DNA of 46,477 nt, from contig JAVBQJ010000028.1 in NCBI GenBank assembly GCA_031549115.1, positions 1-46,477 on the forward strand, given 5' to 3'. The position numbers and the translations under genes were made by a program. The stretch comes from JAVBQJ01 sp031549115. Lineage in GTDB: Bacteria; Verrucomicrobiota; Lentisphaeria; Victivallales; Victivallaceae. The notes beneath the pieces were generated by a model. The model was given only the letters and a program-made list of their open reading frames with translations. It did no database searches and was not told the origin of the DNA. Within the stretch, counting starts at the first letter, position 1. Each line of letters begins with the position of its first letter. Of this stretch, positions 32,792 through 40,787 are shown in pieces.

Positions 32792-33859
32792 ATGAAAAAA
32801 GGCTCAAAAATCACGATCAAAGAAGTTGCCGCGGCGGCCCGGGTCAGTGTGACGACGGTCAGTTGCGTTCTCAACGGCGACAAGCGTTACAGCCAGGAGA
32901 CCGTCGACAAGGTGTGGGAGGCCGCCAATCAATTGTACTACACCCCCTGCTCGGTGGCCAAATCGTTCCGCAACGGCAAGGACTCGACCAAGCACAACAA
33001 AAGCAGTATCATCATGTTCATCACCCGCATCGGCAGCGATACGCCGATGGGGGACAATTACCACCAGCAGCGCGCCACTCTGGTGCAGTGGCTGGCCCAG
33101 CAGCGCGGCCTGTTCACGATTCCTTATCTTTATTGCAGCAAGTCGGTTTTCAAGTGCCCGCCCCTGCTGGACAACCTGGTCGATGGCGCCATTGTCGCGA
33201 TGCACAACGCCTCGGTGCTGGAAACCGTGCGCGGCAAATGCCCGGTGGTCCTGATCGACACCGACTATTTTTCGCACTTAAAAGTACCGCAGATCAATGC
33301 CAACCTGCCCCGCGGTTTCGCGCAAATGGTACAGCTTCTGCATCAGAGCGGGCACCGGAACATCGCGTTTCTCTACTCGACCTATGTCTTTGAAGACTTC
33401 AGCCCGGAGATGGTCAAAGCCGAGATGATGAAAAACCTTTTGCGCGAATACGGCTTCAAACTTACCGCCGAAACCGATCTGGCCATCGACATCAACCGCT
33501 TCAACAACGACGCAGCGCTGGCCGAAGTGACCCGGACGCGGATCATCCCCCTGATCGAAGAGAAAAAAATCACTTGCGTATTGTCGGTTATCGATAATTA
33601 CGCGGAGGCGGTTTACCGCCATCTGGCCGCCGCCGGCATCAAGGTGCCCGACGACATCTCGCTTTGCAGCGGCTTTCGCATCCATCTGGGCGATCCGGAA
33701 AATCAGATCACCACGATGAAGTACGATTGGGACAACATGATCGAGGGCGCCCTCGACCTCCTGGCGGAGACCATCGAGAATCCCGACGCGCCGCCGCAGG
33801 TGCGCCTCGTCGATATGATTTTGCACCAGGGGAAAACCCTGAAAAATTTGAACGGTTGA
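32792..33859 (+). CDS. LacI family transcriptional regulator (locus 4)
   Basis: A 355-residue repressor with an HTH at about 8-30 (ITIKEVAAAARVSVTTVSCV) followed by LNGDKRYSQETVDKV; the common SRVLN is SCVLN. The hinge (residues 50-70) is basic. A sugar-binding-type domain follows (about 70-340; DGAIVAMHN, GHRNIAFLYST, CVLSVIDNYAEAV). Translation start has only a weak TAAAG. It precedes the pilin by 24 bases and the LamG/GH gene beyond it, so those are the likely targets. Confidence 0.92.
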   Translation: MKKGSKITIKEVAAAARVSVTTVSCVLNGDKRYSQETVDKVWEAANQLYYTPCSVAKSFRNGKDSTKHNKSSIIMFITRIGSDTPMGDNYHQQRATLVQWLAQQRGLFTIPYLYCSKSVFKCPPLLDNLVDGAIVAMHNASVLETVRGKCPVVLIDTDYFSHLKVPQINANLPRGFAQMVQLLHQSGHRNIAFLYSTYVFEDFSPEMVKAEMMKNLLREYGFKLTAETDLAIDINRFNNDAALAEVTRTRIIPLIEEKKITCVLSVIDNYAEAVYRHLAAAGIKVPDDISLCSGFRIHLGDPENQITTMKYDWDNMIEGALDLLAETIENPDAPPQVRLVDMILHQGKTLKNLNG

Positions 33860-33883
33860 CTAACCCAGCAAAGGAGAAAGAAA

Positions 33884-34600
33884 ATGAAAAGACATTTTAC
33901 ACTGATCGAACTGTTGGTCGTAATTGCCATCATCGCAATTCTCGCCAGTATGCTGCTGCCGGCGCTGTCGAAGGCGCGGGCGGCGGCGCAATCCGCCGCC
34001 TGCATCAACAAACTCAAACAGATCGGTCTGGCCTCGCACATGTATTCGGGCGACAATGACGACTATGTCGGTTATACCATTACGCCCACCCCCGACGGCA
34101 CCGTCGCCTGGTGCGCCGATGACGGCAGCATGGGCTGGGCGCAGATCTATATGATGAGCAACAAGGATTACGAAGGCAACAAAACCTGGTTCCGCTGCCC
34201 CAGCGACAGCAACCCCTCGCTCGAATCCGGCAGCAAACTCAACGCCAAGTATACCCATTATTCCTACGGCTCCAACCTGGAATGCGGTGTGACCTACTAT
34301 CTTCCCCAGCTCGCCCAGAAAAAATTGAGCAATATCAAGCTCGGCCCCAGCGAAGCCGTACAGATTCTCGACACCACCGGCCGGGATTCCAACGGCACCA
34401 TCCAACCCGACACCTACTACGCGACCTGGGCGCGCGACGGCTATGAGGATTGTTACGGCCTGCGCCACAGCAACAAAGCCAACATTCTCTTCATCGACGG
34501 CCACGTCGGCAACGGTACCAAGGAAGAGCTTCGCCAGGGCGGCTCCGCCAAAAAGTATTACTGGAATCTTTACATGACCGGCGAACCGGCCAATATGTAA
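33884..34600 (+). CDS. Prepilin-type N-terminal domain protein (locus 4 pseudopilin)
   Basis: A 238-residue protein: MKRHFTLIELLVVIAIIAIL, LPALSKARAAAQ, a WFRCPSDSNP segment as in DUF1559-like proteins, and HSNKANILFIDGH (exact H-X9-DG) near 200. AAAGGAGAAAG precedes the ATG. It lies between the LacI gene and the LamG/GH gene in one direction and probably one transcript. Confidence 0.92.
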   Translation: MKRHFTLIELLVVIAIIAILASMLLPALSKARAAAQSAACINKLKQIGLASHMYSGDNDDYVGYTITPTPDGTVAWCADDGSMGWAQIYMMSNKDYEGNKTWFRCPSDSNPSLESGSKLNAKYTHYSYGSNLECGVTYYLPQLAQKKLSNIKLGPSEAVQILDTTGRDSNGTIQPDTYYATWARDGYEDCYGLRHSNKANILFIDGHVGNGTKEELRQGGSAKKYYWNLYMTGEPANM

Positions 34601-34630
34601 AAAGCAAACGAATTCAGGGAGTTGTGGAAG

Positions 34631-37600
34631 ATGGTAAAAAGACAGATTATGGGCATGGCTCTGACTGTGGCGGCGGCTCTGCCGCTGATGGGCGCCAAGC
34701 CGCCGGAGCTCACGTTCGAAATGACCGTAAAGGCAGGCAAGCTTTCGGTATTTGCGCAGGGCGGCGCCGATGAAAAACAGTCCGGCAATGTGACCGTTAA
34801 AAATATCGGCGGCCGCGAAGCGGCGGTATTTGCCAAACCCGGCGATTACCTCACGTTCCCGGCGAAAAACAACCTCGACGCCGGACGCGGAACGCTCAAT
34901 CTCTGGGTGTATGAAATCGATACCGCGCCGGACCGGCGGATCTGGAATCCCTATTTTCAGTGGCGCAACGCCGAAGGTGTTTTTTACTTTCTCCGCCTGT
35001 GGCAACCGCTGGACTTCGGCGGCGGCGTCTGGTACAACGGTCAACGCCAGAGCTGGTGCGGCGCCGCCAATATCGCGGCCGGGAAGTGGACCATGCTCAC
35101 GCTCACCTACCGGAATAACATCCTGTGTTTGTATGTCGATGGCGCGGAAGTGGGCAAGAAGGTCGGCGCCGAATTCGTCTTCACCCCCGACGCGGCCAGT
35201 GAAAACTTCCAGATCGGCCGCTTCGTCGCTCCCGCCAGCCCCGGCGACGACACCTTTTTCACCGGCCGCCATCTGCTCACCGACGCACCCGATACCGCCA
35301 AACAGATGAAAATCGGCACCGAAGAGTACGGCGCGTACGCGATCAGTGACTTTGCCGTCTTTTCCAAGCCGCTTTCCGCGGCAGCCGTGGAAGCGCTTTA
35401 CCAAGGCGGAGTCGAGGCGTTGGCCCAATGGGATGACGAGTTGGAGCTGACCGCCAAAACACAACTCGGCACCGATACCATCGCCGTCCGGCTGGACAGC
35501 TGCAAGGTCATGCCCGGCGACACGGCGGAACTCCGGCTTATCGACGCCGACGGGAAAACCGTGGCCGAGGCGCCGCAGCTCACCGCCGGCGCCGACGGCT
35601 TCGCCCCGGCCGAAATCGCCCTCGCCGGAGTGCCGGTCGGCGATTACACGCTCGAAGCGGCCGTCCAGGGCCAAGGCACGCAAGCCGGCCGGATCGCCGT
35701 GCCGTATCAGAAAATGCCGCCGTTCGAATGGATGAACAACACGCTCGGCGCCGCCGATGTGGTGCTGCCGGGCTTTGAAGCTCTGCGGGTCAACGGCGAT
35801 ACCGTCAAGGTGTGGGGGCGGGATTACGTTTTCGGCGACTCGCTGTTGCCGCGGCAAATTATCAATCAGGGCTTCGACATTCTGGCCAAACCGATCGCCA
35901 TTTCCGGCCAAGTCGGCAACGCCGTGTGCGAACTGCACTTCCGTGAAGTCAAACTGGTCAGCGCCTCCGCTACCCGGGCGGTCTACGAAGGCAAAGGGAC
36001 CTTCGGCGAATTGAGCGTGACCGGCACCGTCACCGTGGAATATGACGGGTTGATGGACTTCGCCCTCACCTTTTCGCCGCCGAGCGGGAAAGAGGTGACG
36101 GTGCAGCAGCTGAAAATGGATATTCCGCTGGTGAAAACGGAGGCCGCGCTCTTCCATCATTCCCAGGGAATCGGAGCGCTCTGGCCGGAGAACTGGCGCT
36201 CGCCGGTCACGCCGCTGGGCATCAAGTCGATGATCCTGATGGGCAATCCCGACCGCTGCCTGCAGTGGCTGCTGGAATCGGATCAATACTTTTTCCCGGA
36301 AGACAACCCCAATACACTGCAAACCAGCGAAAACGCCGCCGCCAGAACCTTCACGGTGGAGGTGATCGGCGCCGCCGACGTCATCAAAGAGCCCTTCACT
36401 CTCAAATGGATGCTGGAGGCCGGCCCCGTCAAGGCGCGTCCGCCGCATTGGCGCGGCTGGACCCGGAGAGGGCGCCGCTACATCGATCCGGAACTTCACA
36501 GCGCGATGAATTACAACTACGACTGGTGGGCGCGCGGCGGCGGCGAACCCATTCCCAAGGACGGCTTCCCGGCGGAACCGGACAGGAATCTGTTCAAGGA
36601 CGGCATTCCCAACGTCAGCATGCACTTCGCCAGCGACCGTCCGACCTGGGAGAAAGAGGATCGCGGCAGACGCTCGCTTGAATGGCAGATTTTCGGCGAC
36701 GAATGGAAGCGGATGCCGGAAGATGTCCAGGGCGACAACATGCCCGGCTGGCGGGAGGTTTCGCTCGATACCGCCTCGCAGAGCTGGGGCGACTGGCACA
36801 TCTGGGGCGTCAATGAGCTGTTTCGCACCACGGGAGTGCGCGGCTTGTACTACGACGACTGGCTGCCGGGACAATCCACCAACGCGTTGGCGGGTTCGGG
36901 TTACATCGGCCGCAACGGTGTGCGCCGGGCGACCCGCGACATCAGGAATCACCGTGAATTCCACCGCCGGGTTTACGCATTGGTCCGGCAGTACCGCCCC
37001 GACGACGGTGTGATCTATTTGCATACCAGCGGTTGTCCCTTGCTGCCGGTGCTGGCGTTTGCCGACATCGATTACGACGGGGAAATCCTCTCGGCGGTTC
37101 ACCGCCGCCCGGCGGAGGGGAACTACTTCGACACCTACACGATGGATCTCTTTCAGATGCTCTTCTCGGCGCGGCAATTCGGCGTCGTGCCCGGCTTCCA
37201 CGATGTCACCACCAAAGTGGTGCTCGGTTACGACGGCCCGGTCCAGATGCTGCTGGCGGAAAAGCAGCGGCAACTGGCGGCGCTGCTGATGCTGCACGAT
37301 ATTCAGATGCACAGCGCCTTTACCACCGGGCACGAAGAAGCGCGTTTTGTGTGGCTCGATCACTTCGGGATCGCCGAAGACGATGTCGAATTCTACGGCT
37401 ATTGGGACACGGATCCGGCGGCGGAACTTCTGGATTTCACCTTTGTGGAATACAAGACCCCCGACGCCGCGAGCAAAGGCTACGTTTCGGTCTACACCCG
37501 CCCGGGCAAGGCTTTGCTGATCATCGCGCGGGACGCGCCCAATAACTACGCCGGCGCCAGCCTGGCGCGGATCAAGCTGAACCGCTCCAAGCTCGGCTTC

Positions 37601-37744
37601 AAGGCGAACAGCAAAATCCGCGCCACGGATATGGAGAGCTGCGGCCGCAATCCATTGGGCATGGTAACCGGCGACATGCTGAGCGATGTCCCGGTGGAGT
37701 GCGACAACTACGTCGCCGTGCTGCTGGAGGAAATCGAAGACTGA
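34631..37744 (+). CDS. Secreted LamG/GH (DUF6067-like) protein
   Basis: A 1037-residue exported protein; the ATG at 34631 has AGGGAG 9 bases upstream (a TTG three codons earlier is also open) and yields a signal peptide (about 1-22). Residues about 50-270 form a concanavalin A-like LamG domain (GTLNLWVYEIDTAPDR, AAGKWTMLTLTYRNN, LYVDGAEVGKK). A middle beta region and a C-terminal barrel-like domain follow, with GVRGLYYDDWLPGQS and FADIDYDGEILS, as in DUF6067 glycoside-hydrolase-like proteins. The YDD or DYDGE acids are candidate catalytic residues. The substrate is unknown. Confidence 0.75.
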   Translation: MVKRQIMGMALTVAAALPLMGAKPPELTFEMTVKAGKLSVFAQGGADEKQSGNVTVKNIGGREAAVFAKPGDYLTFPAKNNLDAGRGTLNLWVYEIDTAPDRRIWNPYFQWRNAEGVFYFLRLWQPLDFGGGVWYNGQRQSWCGAANIAAGKWTMLTLTYRNNILCLYVDGAEVGKKVGAEFVFTPDAASENFQIGRFVAPASPGDDTFFTGRHLLTDAPDTAKQMKIGTEEYGAYAISDFAVFSKPLSAAAVEALYQGGVEALAQWDDELELTAKTQLGTDTIAVRLDSCKVMPGDTAELRLIDADGKTVAEAPQLTAGADGFAPAEIALAGVPVGDYTLEAAVQGQGTQAGRIAVPYQKMPPFEWMNNTLGAADVVLPGFEALRVNGDTVKVWGRDYVFGDSLLPRQIINQGFDILAKPIAISGQVGNAVCELHFREVKLVSASATRAVYEGKGTFGELSVTGTVTVEYDGLMDFALTFSPPSGKEVTVQQLKMDIPLVKTEAALFHHSQGIGALWPENWRSPVTPLGIKSMILMGNPDRCLQWLLESDQYFFPEDNPNTLQTSENAAARTFTVEVIGAADVIKEPFTLKWMLEAGPVKARPPHWRGWTRRGRRYIDPELHSAMNYNYDWWARGGGEPIPKDGFPAEPDRNLFKDGIPNVSMHFASDRPTWEKEDRGRRSLEWQIFGDEWKRMPEDVQGDNMPGWREVSLDTASQSWGDWHIWGVNELFRTTGVRGLYYDDWLPGQSTNALAGSGYIGRNGVRRATRDIRNHREFHRRVYALVRQYRPDDGVIYLHTSGCPLLPVLAFADIDYDGEILSAVHRRPAEGNYFDTYTMDLFQMLFSARQFGVVPGFHDVTTKVVLGYDGPVQMLLAEKQRQLAALLMLHDIQMHSAFTTGHEEARFVWLDHFGIAEDDVEFYGYWDTDPAAELLDFTFVEYKTPDAASKGYVSVYTRPGKALLIIARDAPNNYAGASLARIKLNRSKLGFKANSKIRATDMESCGRNPLGMVTGDMLSDVPVECDNYVAVLLEEIED

Positions 37745-37765
37745 GGTCGCTCCGTCCGCAGTCAA

Positions 37766-37806
37766 GCGCTTCACCGGGAACCAACCCGGTGAAGCGCATT
37801 TTTTTG
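37766..37806 (+). terminator. Intrinsic terminator after locus 4
   Basis: GCGCTTCACCGGG (37766-37778) and CCCGGTGAAGCGC (37785-37797) form a perfect 13-bp stem with loop AACCAA, followed by ATTTTTTT. Its left base also contains CAAGCGCTTCA, nearly the locus 5 operator. Confidence 0.93.
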
Positions 37807-37837
37807 CAAAAAAACCCATAAAAACGGCATTTATCTA

Positions 37838-37865
37838 TTGACTTTTGCAAAAAAATCACTATAAT
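37838..37865 (+). promoter_or_regulatory. Promoter of LacI gene, locus 5
   Basis: TTGACT (37838-37843), 16-base spacer, TATAAT (37860-37865). The operator at 37875 covers the expected start point. Confidence 0.78.
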
Positions 37866-37874
37866 TACCCTTAG

Positions 37875-37886
37875 TGAAGCGCTTCA
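37875..37886 (+). promoter_or_regulatory. LacI-type operator (TGAAGCGCTTCA)
   Basis: A perfect 12-base palindrome with central CG, ten bases after the -10 box of the locus 5 regulator, in the context TTAG-TGAAGCGCTTCA. It suits autorepression. Confidence 0.8.
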
Positions 37887-37911
37887 ATCGGTTATTTTCA
37901 GGAGTTTTACC

Positions 37912-38892
37912 ATGCCGGCTACCCTCAAAGATATCGCCAAAGACGCGAATGTGGCCATGAGTACGGTTTCGTACGTGCTCTCCGGCACCGGCATTCACAA
38001 GGTCAGCGAGGACACCTGCAAACGGATCCTGGCGTCGGCGAAACGACTGCATTACCGCCCGAATATCAAGGCCCGGGGGCTGAGCAAGGGGCGTACCTAC
38101 ATGGTCGGTGCCCTGATCCGGCAACTGACGACTTCGTTCATCCCGGAGATCATTCAGGGGCTGGAAAAGGTGTTGGAGGACAACGGCTGCTGCCTGATCC
38201 TGTCGACCTATACCGACTCGACGGAGTTCACCCGGAAGTGCAATTATCTGTACCAGCACGGGGTCGAGGGCGTCGCCGTGCTCCCCGAAGAGGATTTGCC
38301 CGAGCCGAATACCGGCGACCTCGGCTTGAACCGGATTCCGGTGGTTTCGATCGCCAGCACCCTGGCCGATTACCCGAAGGTCTGGGTCGATCCGCTCGCC
38401 GTCGGCCGAATGGCGCTGCGCTATCTGGCGGAGCTCGGCCACCGCGAAATCGCCTACGGCGGCACGCTGTTGCCGCGGTTGCAGGGCATGCTCGAGCTGG
38501 CCAGGCATTATCCGGGGTTGCGCTGCCGCTGCCAGGGCGATCTGACCTACCGGCCGGTCGGCGGCGAAACGCTGCTGGCCTGGCTGCGGACGCTCGAACC
38601 GTTTCCCACCGCGGTCATCACCGATAGCGACATCGACGCCATCGCGTTGATTCAGGCCGCCACCCGGACCGGCATCCGGGTCCCGGAGGATCTCTCGGTC
38701 GTCGGCGTCGACGATCTGGAAGTCGGCCGCTATTCCCTGCCCGCGCTGACCTCCATCGGCCAGCCCAAGCTGGACCAGGGCGCCAGGGCGGCCGAACTCC
38801 TCCTCGACGCCATCGACGGGCGGGAGATCCACGACTGTATATTGCAGCCGTTCCTGGTGGAACGGCAATCGTGTCGAAAACGCACCAACTGA
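37912..38892 (+). CDS. LacI family transcriptional regulator (locus 5)
   Basis: A 326-residue repressor with an HTH (about 4-26; TLKDIAKDANVAMSTVSYVL), the hinge ARGLSKGRTYMVG and a GalR/PurR-like ligand domain (about 62-320; VEGVAVLPEED, HREIAYGG, TAVITDSDIDAIALIQAA, LSVVGVDD). AGGAG precedes the ATG. Palindromes of the form TGAAGCG-CTTCA lie before its own gene and before the next gene (38927-38944), so it probably regulates both itself and the pilin-GH130-multidomain series. Confidence 0.94.
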   Translation: MPATLKDIAKDANVAMSTVSYVLSGTGIHKVSEDTCKRILASAKRLHYRPNIKARGLSKGRTYMVGALIRQLTTSFIPEIIQGLEKVLEDNGCCLILSTYTDSTEFTRKCNYLYQHGVEGVAVLPEEDLPEPNTGDLGLNRIPVVSIASTLADYPKVWVDPLAVGRMALRYLAELGHREIAYGGTLLPRLQGMLELARHYPGLRCRCQGDLTYRPVGGETLLAWLRTLEPFPTAVITDSDIDAIALIQAATRTGIRVPEDLSVVGVDDLEVGRYSLPALTSIGQPKLDQGARAAELLLDAIDGREIHDCILQPFLVERQSCRKRTN

Positions 38893-38926
38893 CCGAAAGG
38901 AAGCCGTCAAGTCTGTTTTTATGCCA

Positions 38927-38944
38927 TAGTGAAGCGGTTCACTA
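38927..38944 (+). promoter_or_regulatory. Second locus 5 operator (TAGTGAAGCGGTTCACTA)
   Basis: An 18-base palindrome with one mismatched central pair, sharing TAGTGAAGCG with the site at 37875. It lies 33 bases before the pilin start and 35 after the LacI stop, implying a second control point for the structural genes. A CATAGT just at its left edge could be a -10, but no good -35 is seen. Confidence 0.78.
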
Positions 38945-38976
38945 AAAAATCAACCAACCCGAAGGAATAAGCAGAA

Positions 38977-39669
38977 ATGAAAAGAAATTTCACACTTATT
39001 GAGCTCCTGGTCGTTATCGCGATCATCGCGATCCTCGCCAGCATGCTGCTGCCGGCGCTGTCCAAGGCGCGGGCTTCGGCGCAATCGATCGCCTGCGTCA
39101 ACAATCTGAAGCAGATCGGCGTGTACAACGCCATGTACGCCCAGAACAACGACAGCTACACATTGTATTCGCCGTGGGAAAACGGCGGCGTCACCGCCTG
39201 GCCGCAACTGCTGGACCGCGATGGGCTCTCGGCGATTGAAAATCCGGGGCTGCGTTGCCGGCTGGACGCGCCGAACTACAACGTCGCCACCGATGTCTTG
39301 TGGAAAATCAAGGAAATGGCCTACGCCCAGCTCGGCAGCTACGATCCGACGGTCGCCTACCGGATCACCAAATACGACGCGCCGTCCGACGCGGAACTGT
39401 TCGGCGATTCCACCGCCCCCGCTCCACCGGTCTGGGTCGCGACGGACAAGTTCAGCTCCGGCAAGGTGCAATGGGCGTATCTGTGGAAGCACCGGGTCGA
39501 CACCGGCCGTCTGAGCTTCCGGCACTCCGGCAAGTCCAATATCGGCTTCGTCGACGGCCATGTCGTGTCGGTCACGCCGCGCACCGAAACCCTGTCCGAA
39601 TGCCAGGCGGGCCCCGCATTCGGCCGCAATACCTATGAAAATCTGTACAACCCGATCAGCCTGGATTGA
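38977..39669 (+). CDS. Prepilin-type N-terminal domain protein (locus 5 pseudopilin)
   Basis: A 230-residue protein: MKRNFTLIELLVVIAIIAIL, LPALSKARASAQ, a variable Tyr-rich middle and HSGKSNIGFVDGH (exact H-X9-DG). GAAGGAAT precedes the ATG. It is the first structural gene after the second operator and lies 26 bases before the GH130 gene. Confidence 0.92.
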   Translation: MKRNFTLIELLVVIAIIAILASMLLPALSKARASAQSIACVNNLKQIGVYNAMYAQNNDSYTLYSPWENGGVTAWPQLLDRDGLSAIENPGLRCRLDAPNYNVATDVLWKIKEMAYAQLGSYDPTVAYRITKYDAPSDAELFGDSTAPAPPVWVATDKFSSGKVQWAYLWKHRVDTGRLSFRHSGKSNIGFVDGHVVSVTPRTETLSECQAGPAFGRNTYENLYNPISLD

Positions 39670-39695
39670 TTCCGGGACATTGCAAAGAAGCATTT

Positions 39696-40631
39696 ATGAA
39701 AAACTCCACTGTCATTCGTCTGCAGCGCCACACCGGCAACCCGATCCTGACGGCTCTTCCGTCACATCCGTGGGAATCGCAGAATGTCTCCAACGCGGGC
39801 GCCGCCGTCCACGACGGCAAGGTGTATCTGATCTACCGGGCCGAAGGCCATGAGCTGCGCAACGGCCCCAACAGCTGGCCGGTCACCCGCCTCGGCCTGG
39901 CGATCTCGGAAAACGGCTACGATATTGCCGAACGGCGCCCGCTGCCGGTATTCGACCGCTCGCCGACCGATCCGTGGTGCGAATTCGGTTGCGAGGATCC
40001 CCGGATCAGCAAGATCGGCGACACCTATTACATCGTCTACGTGACCATGTCGCGCTTCGGCCACTTCGGCGACCGGTTGCGCCTCGCCACCACCAAAGAC
40101 TTCGAGAGCTTCACCGACCACGGTCTGTTGATGCCGCAGTTGGAGCAGCGCACCTCCGGGTTGTTGCCGGGGAAAATCGACGGCGAATTCGTGCTCTTTC
40201 ACCGCCCGATGCCGAATATGTGGCTTTCGCGCAGCCAAGACCTCAAAGAGTGGCATGACAGCAAATGCATCTGGGAAACCGTCCCCGGCACCTGGTACGA
40301 AAACAAGCTCGGCATCGGCTCCGTCCCGCTCGAAACCCCGTACGGCTGGCTGCTGTTCTGGCACGGGAAAAACAACCGCGGCGAATACGCCCTCGGGCTG
40401 ATGCTGCTCGACCGCGACGACCCGTCGCACATCTTGAAAGTCCAGCGGGAACCGATCCTGCAATGCGAAGAGGATTACGAGAAAGAGGGTTTCTTCCCCA
40501 ACGTCGTTTACACCAACGGCGCCGTCCGCTTCGGCGACCGGTACTTCGTTTACTATGGCTGCAGCGATCACTGTCTCAGCGTCGCCACCGTCCCCGTCGC
40601 CGCCATAAACGCCTGGTGTGAGGAGCGATAG
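39696..40631 (+). CDS. GH130-family beta-mannoside phosphorylase-like protein
   Basis: A 311-residue protein without a signal peptide, so cytoplasmic. It has a five-bladed beta-propeller pattern of GH130: HTGNPILTALP at the start, NVSNAGAAVHDGKVYLIYR, CEDPRISKIGDTYYIVYV (the Asp region of the active site), LGIGSVPLETPYGWLLFWHG and FPNVVYTNGAVRFGDRYFVYYG. GH130 enzymes phosphorolyse or hydrolyse beta-1,2- or beta-1,4-mannosides, releasing mannose 1-phosphate. It suggests that locus 5 handles a mannose-containing glycan. Start ATG at 39696 with AAAGAAG upstream. Confidence 0.85.
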   Translation: MKNSTVIRLQRHTGNPILTALPSHPWESQNVSNAGAAVHDGKVYLIYRAEGHELRNGPNSWPVTRLGLAISENGYDIAERRPLPVFDRSPTDPWCEFGCEDPRISKIGDTYYIVYVTMSRFGHFGDRLRLATTKDFESFTDHGLLMPQLEQRTSGLLPGKIDGEFVLFHRPMPNMWLSRSQDLKEWHDSKCIWETVPGTWYENKLGIGSVPLETPYGWLLFWHGKNNRGEYALGLMLLDRDDPSHILKVQREPILQCEEDYEKEGFFPNVVYTNGAVRFGDRYFVYYGCSDHCLSVATVPVAAINAWCEER

Positions 40632-40638
40632 TGTTACC

Positions 40639-40695
40639 TTGGGGAGGAGGGAAGGCCCCCTTTTGAGGGAAGGGGATGCCTCCCCTCCTCCCCAA
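40639..40695 (+). repeat. Large hairpin between GH130 and the multidomain gene
   Basis: Arms 40639-40656 and 40678-40695 pair at 17 of 18 positions (TTGGGGAGGAGGG and its complement CCTCCTCCCCAA at the outer ends). There is no T tract after it, so it may stabilise the upstream mRNA or attenuate transcription rather than terminate it. Confidence 0.6.
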
Positions 40696-40733
40696 ACCCC
40701 GCCACCCATCCACCTCAAACCTTTTTAACGTAC

Positions 40734-40767
40734 GATTTACGAGTTGGAAGTATCCAACTCATAAATC
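40734..40767 (+). repeat. Inverted repeat just upstream of the multidomain gene
   Basis: GATTTACGAGTTGGA (40734-40748) and TCCAACTCATAAATC (40753-40767) pair at 14 of 15 positions around AGTA. It ends 6 bases before the AGAGG ribosome-binding site, so it could be a protein-binding site or an mRNA hairpin that sets translation of the downstream giant gene. Confidence 0.65.
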
Positions 40768-40787
40768 GGGAGAGAGGAATGATTGTT

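Noticed and set aside
33860..37819. A very long open frame (about 1300 codons) on the minus strand opposite the locus 4 pilin and LamG/GH genes
   Set aside because: The plus strand encodes proteins with clear domains and ribosome-binding sites; GC-rich codon usage commonly leaves antisense frames open. The antisense translation has no recognisable domain.
40639..40695. Intrinsic terminator after GH130
   Set aside because: The stem is strong, but no U-rich tract follows on the plus strand; on the minus strand there is no gene to end.
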